A stretch of DNA of 64,000 nucleotides from CAZKUN01 sp964555935 (GTDB taxonomy: Bacteria; Armatimonadota; Zipacnadia; Zipacnadales; VGFC01): assembly GCA_964555935.1 (NCBI GenBank), contig CAZKUN010000012.1, positions 13,735-77,734 on the forward strand. Direction: 5' to 3'. Positions 63,509 through 64,000 of this stretch are shown piece after piece. The notes beneath the pieces were generated by a model. It had not been told where the DNA came from, made no database searches, and saw nothing but the letters and a program-made list of their open reading frames with translations. The position numbers were made by a program, and so were the translations under genes. How positions within the stretch are numbered: the first letter of the stretch is position 1; each line of letters opens with the position of its first letter.

Positions 63509-63931
63509 TTACGGAAGTGGCAATCCCGAGACGCGGCACAGTTGGTTTTCCTTGATGCTCTGTGCCTTCTGGAACTTGGCGTGGCCATCGGCATAGCCCA
63601 CGTTCATGCCGTCGTTGTGACGGGTGACGGAGCCATTGCTGCCCGGCCATCCGCCGGCCTGCCAGGCAATGAACGTATTGGTGTTGTACGGACCAAAGCC
63701 CATGCAGTCGGAGTCGCCCAGGATGATGAACTCGGCCGGGCGCTCAATGCGCGTCTCCTTCTTATATGCGAGCCATCCGATGTCGCCGCCTGGCCCCTCA
63801 ACCGGAGTCCAAGACCAGTTGTAGCCGATTCCGCCGCGGACGCGATTCTCGCAGCCAGTGCCTGCGGGGGCGTTGAGGAAGTTGGCAACGCGGTCGTAGG
63901 ATGGGCACTCGTAGATCTGCTCGTTCTTCAC
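63509..63931 (-). CDS. H-X9-DG (DUF1559-like) pilin-like protein, partial at the right edge
   Basis: The C-terminal part of an exported pseudopilin-like protein. The segment includes the PYVKN-like approach to CPS, IILGDSD, and the family end motif H-x9-D-G in RHNDGMNVGYADGHAKF. Genes of this type usually are about 250 aa with an N-terminal prepilin signal; here only about 140 residues are in frame. The GTG shown at 63931 is not a true start: the same frame upstream reads PYV and further bases before two stops (in-frame TAA 63960-63962). A six-G run near 63953-63959 is a likely indel site. It is probably incomplete at a contig end. Confidence 0.75.
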   Translation of the reverse strand: MKNEQIYECPSYDRVANFLNAPAGTGCENRVRGGIGYNWSWTPVEGPGGDIGWLAYKKETRIERPAEFIILGDSDCMGFGPYNTNTFIAWQAGGWPGSNGSVTRHNDGMNVGYADGHAKFQKAQSIKENQLCRVSGLPLP

Positions 63932-64000
63932 GTATGGCTGGACGCGCCTGACCTCCCCCCATTAACGGTACCACTCACAGTCTCATGGATTCGTTGCCTT

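Overview
The window is GC-rich, gene-dense bacterial DNA, almost certainly a scaffold from a metagenome: it holds a 100-N and a 10-N gap and several frame lesions. Three things point to an uncultured phylum with a Terrabacteria-like gene order and Armatimonadota-like traits. First, the run efp-accB-accC-nusB-xseA-xseB-dxs-nadK-recN resembles the Firmicutes order. Second, the right edge carries an H-X9-DG type pilin-like protein, a class common in Armatimonadota, Planctomycetes and Lentisphaerae. Third, it has a PilMNOPQ/PilBTC type IV pilus with MglA. The phylum assignment is inference; no rRNA or tRNA gene was seen.

Layout. 1-7.4 kb (+): end of an ABC-transporter ATPase, a membrane/coiled-coil protein interrupted by an in-frame TGA, an alpha-helical repeat protein, a polytopic membrane protein, an alpha/beta hydrolase and a ROK-family sugar kinase. 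7.4-9.0 kb (+): an exported PHP-like protein. 9.0-11.2 kb (-): rpe preceded by an unlisted 53-aa Cys-rich gene, and a sigma factor overlapping a degenerate GGDEF protein. 11.5-15.7 kb (-): pilB-pilT-pilC, with pilC frameshifted. 15.8-29.8 kb (-): one probable 13-gene operon that starts with roadblock/MglA/DUF4388 signalling genes and runs into pilM-N-O-P-Q. 30.3-34.5 kb (+): an exported DUF2961/GH172-type glycosidase and a frameshifted trypsin-like protease/DNA-RNA nuclease fusion. 34.6-37.4 kb (-): rfbB, an AIR-synthase-like protein and a HAD phosphatase. 37.4-40.8 kb (-): a 2-oxoacid:ferredoxin oxidoreductase operon with a P-loop ATPase. 41-52 kb (-): an efp-to-recN housekeeping operon with a pilin-like gene between accB and accC. 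52.2-63.4 kb (+): lysS, a UbiA-type prenyltransferase, a polyferredoxin, a DDxY-repeat/HEAT exported protein, DUF4139, SdiA-regulated, SDR and ankyrin proteins. 63.5 kb (-): the partial pilin-like gene at the window edge.

How it works together. The most striking unit is the 14-kb operon (29823 to 15829). It ties an MglA-type small GTPase, several roadblock proteins, a P-loop-less GTPase-like protein and a membrane protein with long Glu-Pro arrays to the pilus alignment complex and secretin. This suggests a dedicated polarity/switching module for the type IV pilus, powered by PilB/PilT next door. The gaps and frame breaks in pilC, the protease-nuclease gene, pilQ and the SdiA-like gene are each resolved by a minimal correction, so most look like assembly errors rather than true pseudogenes.
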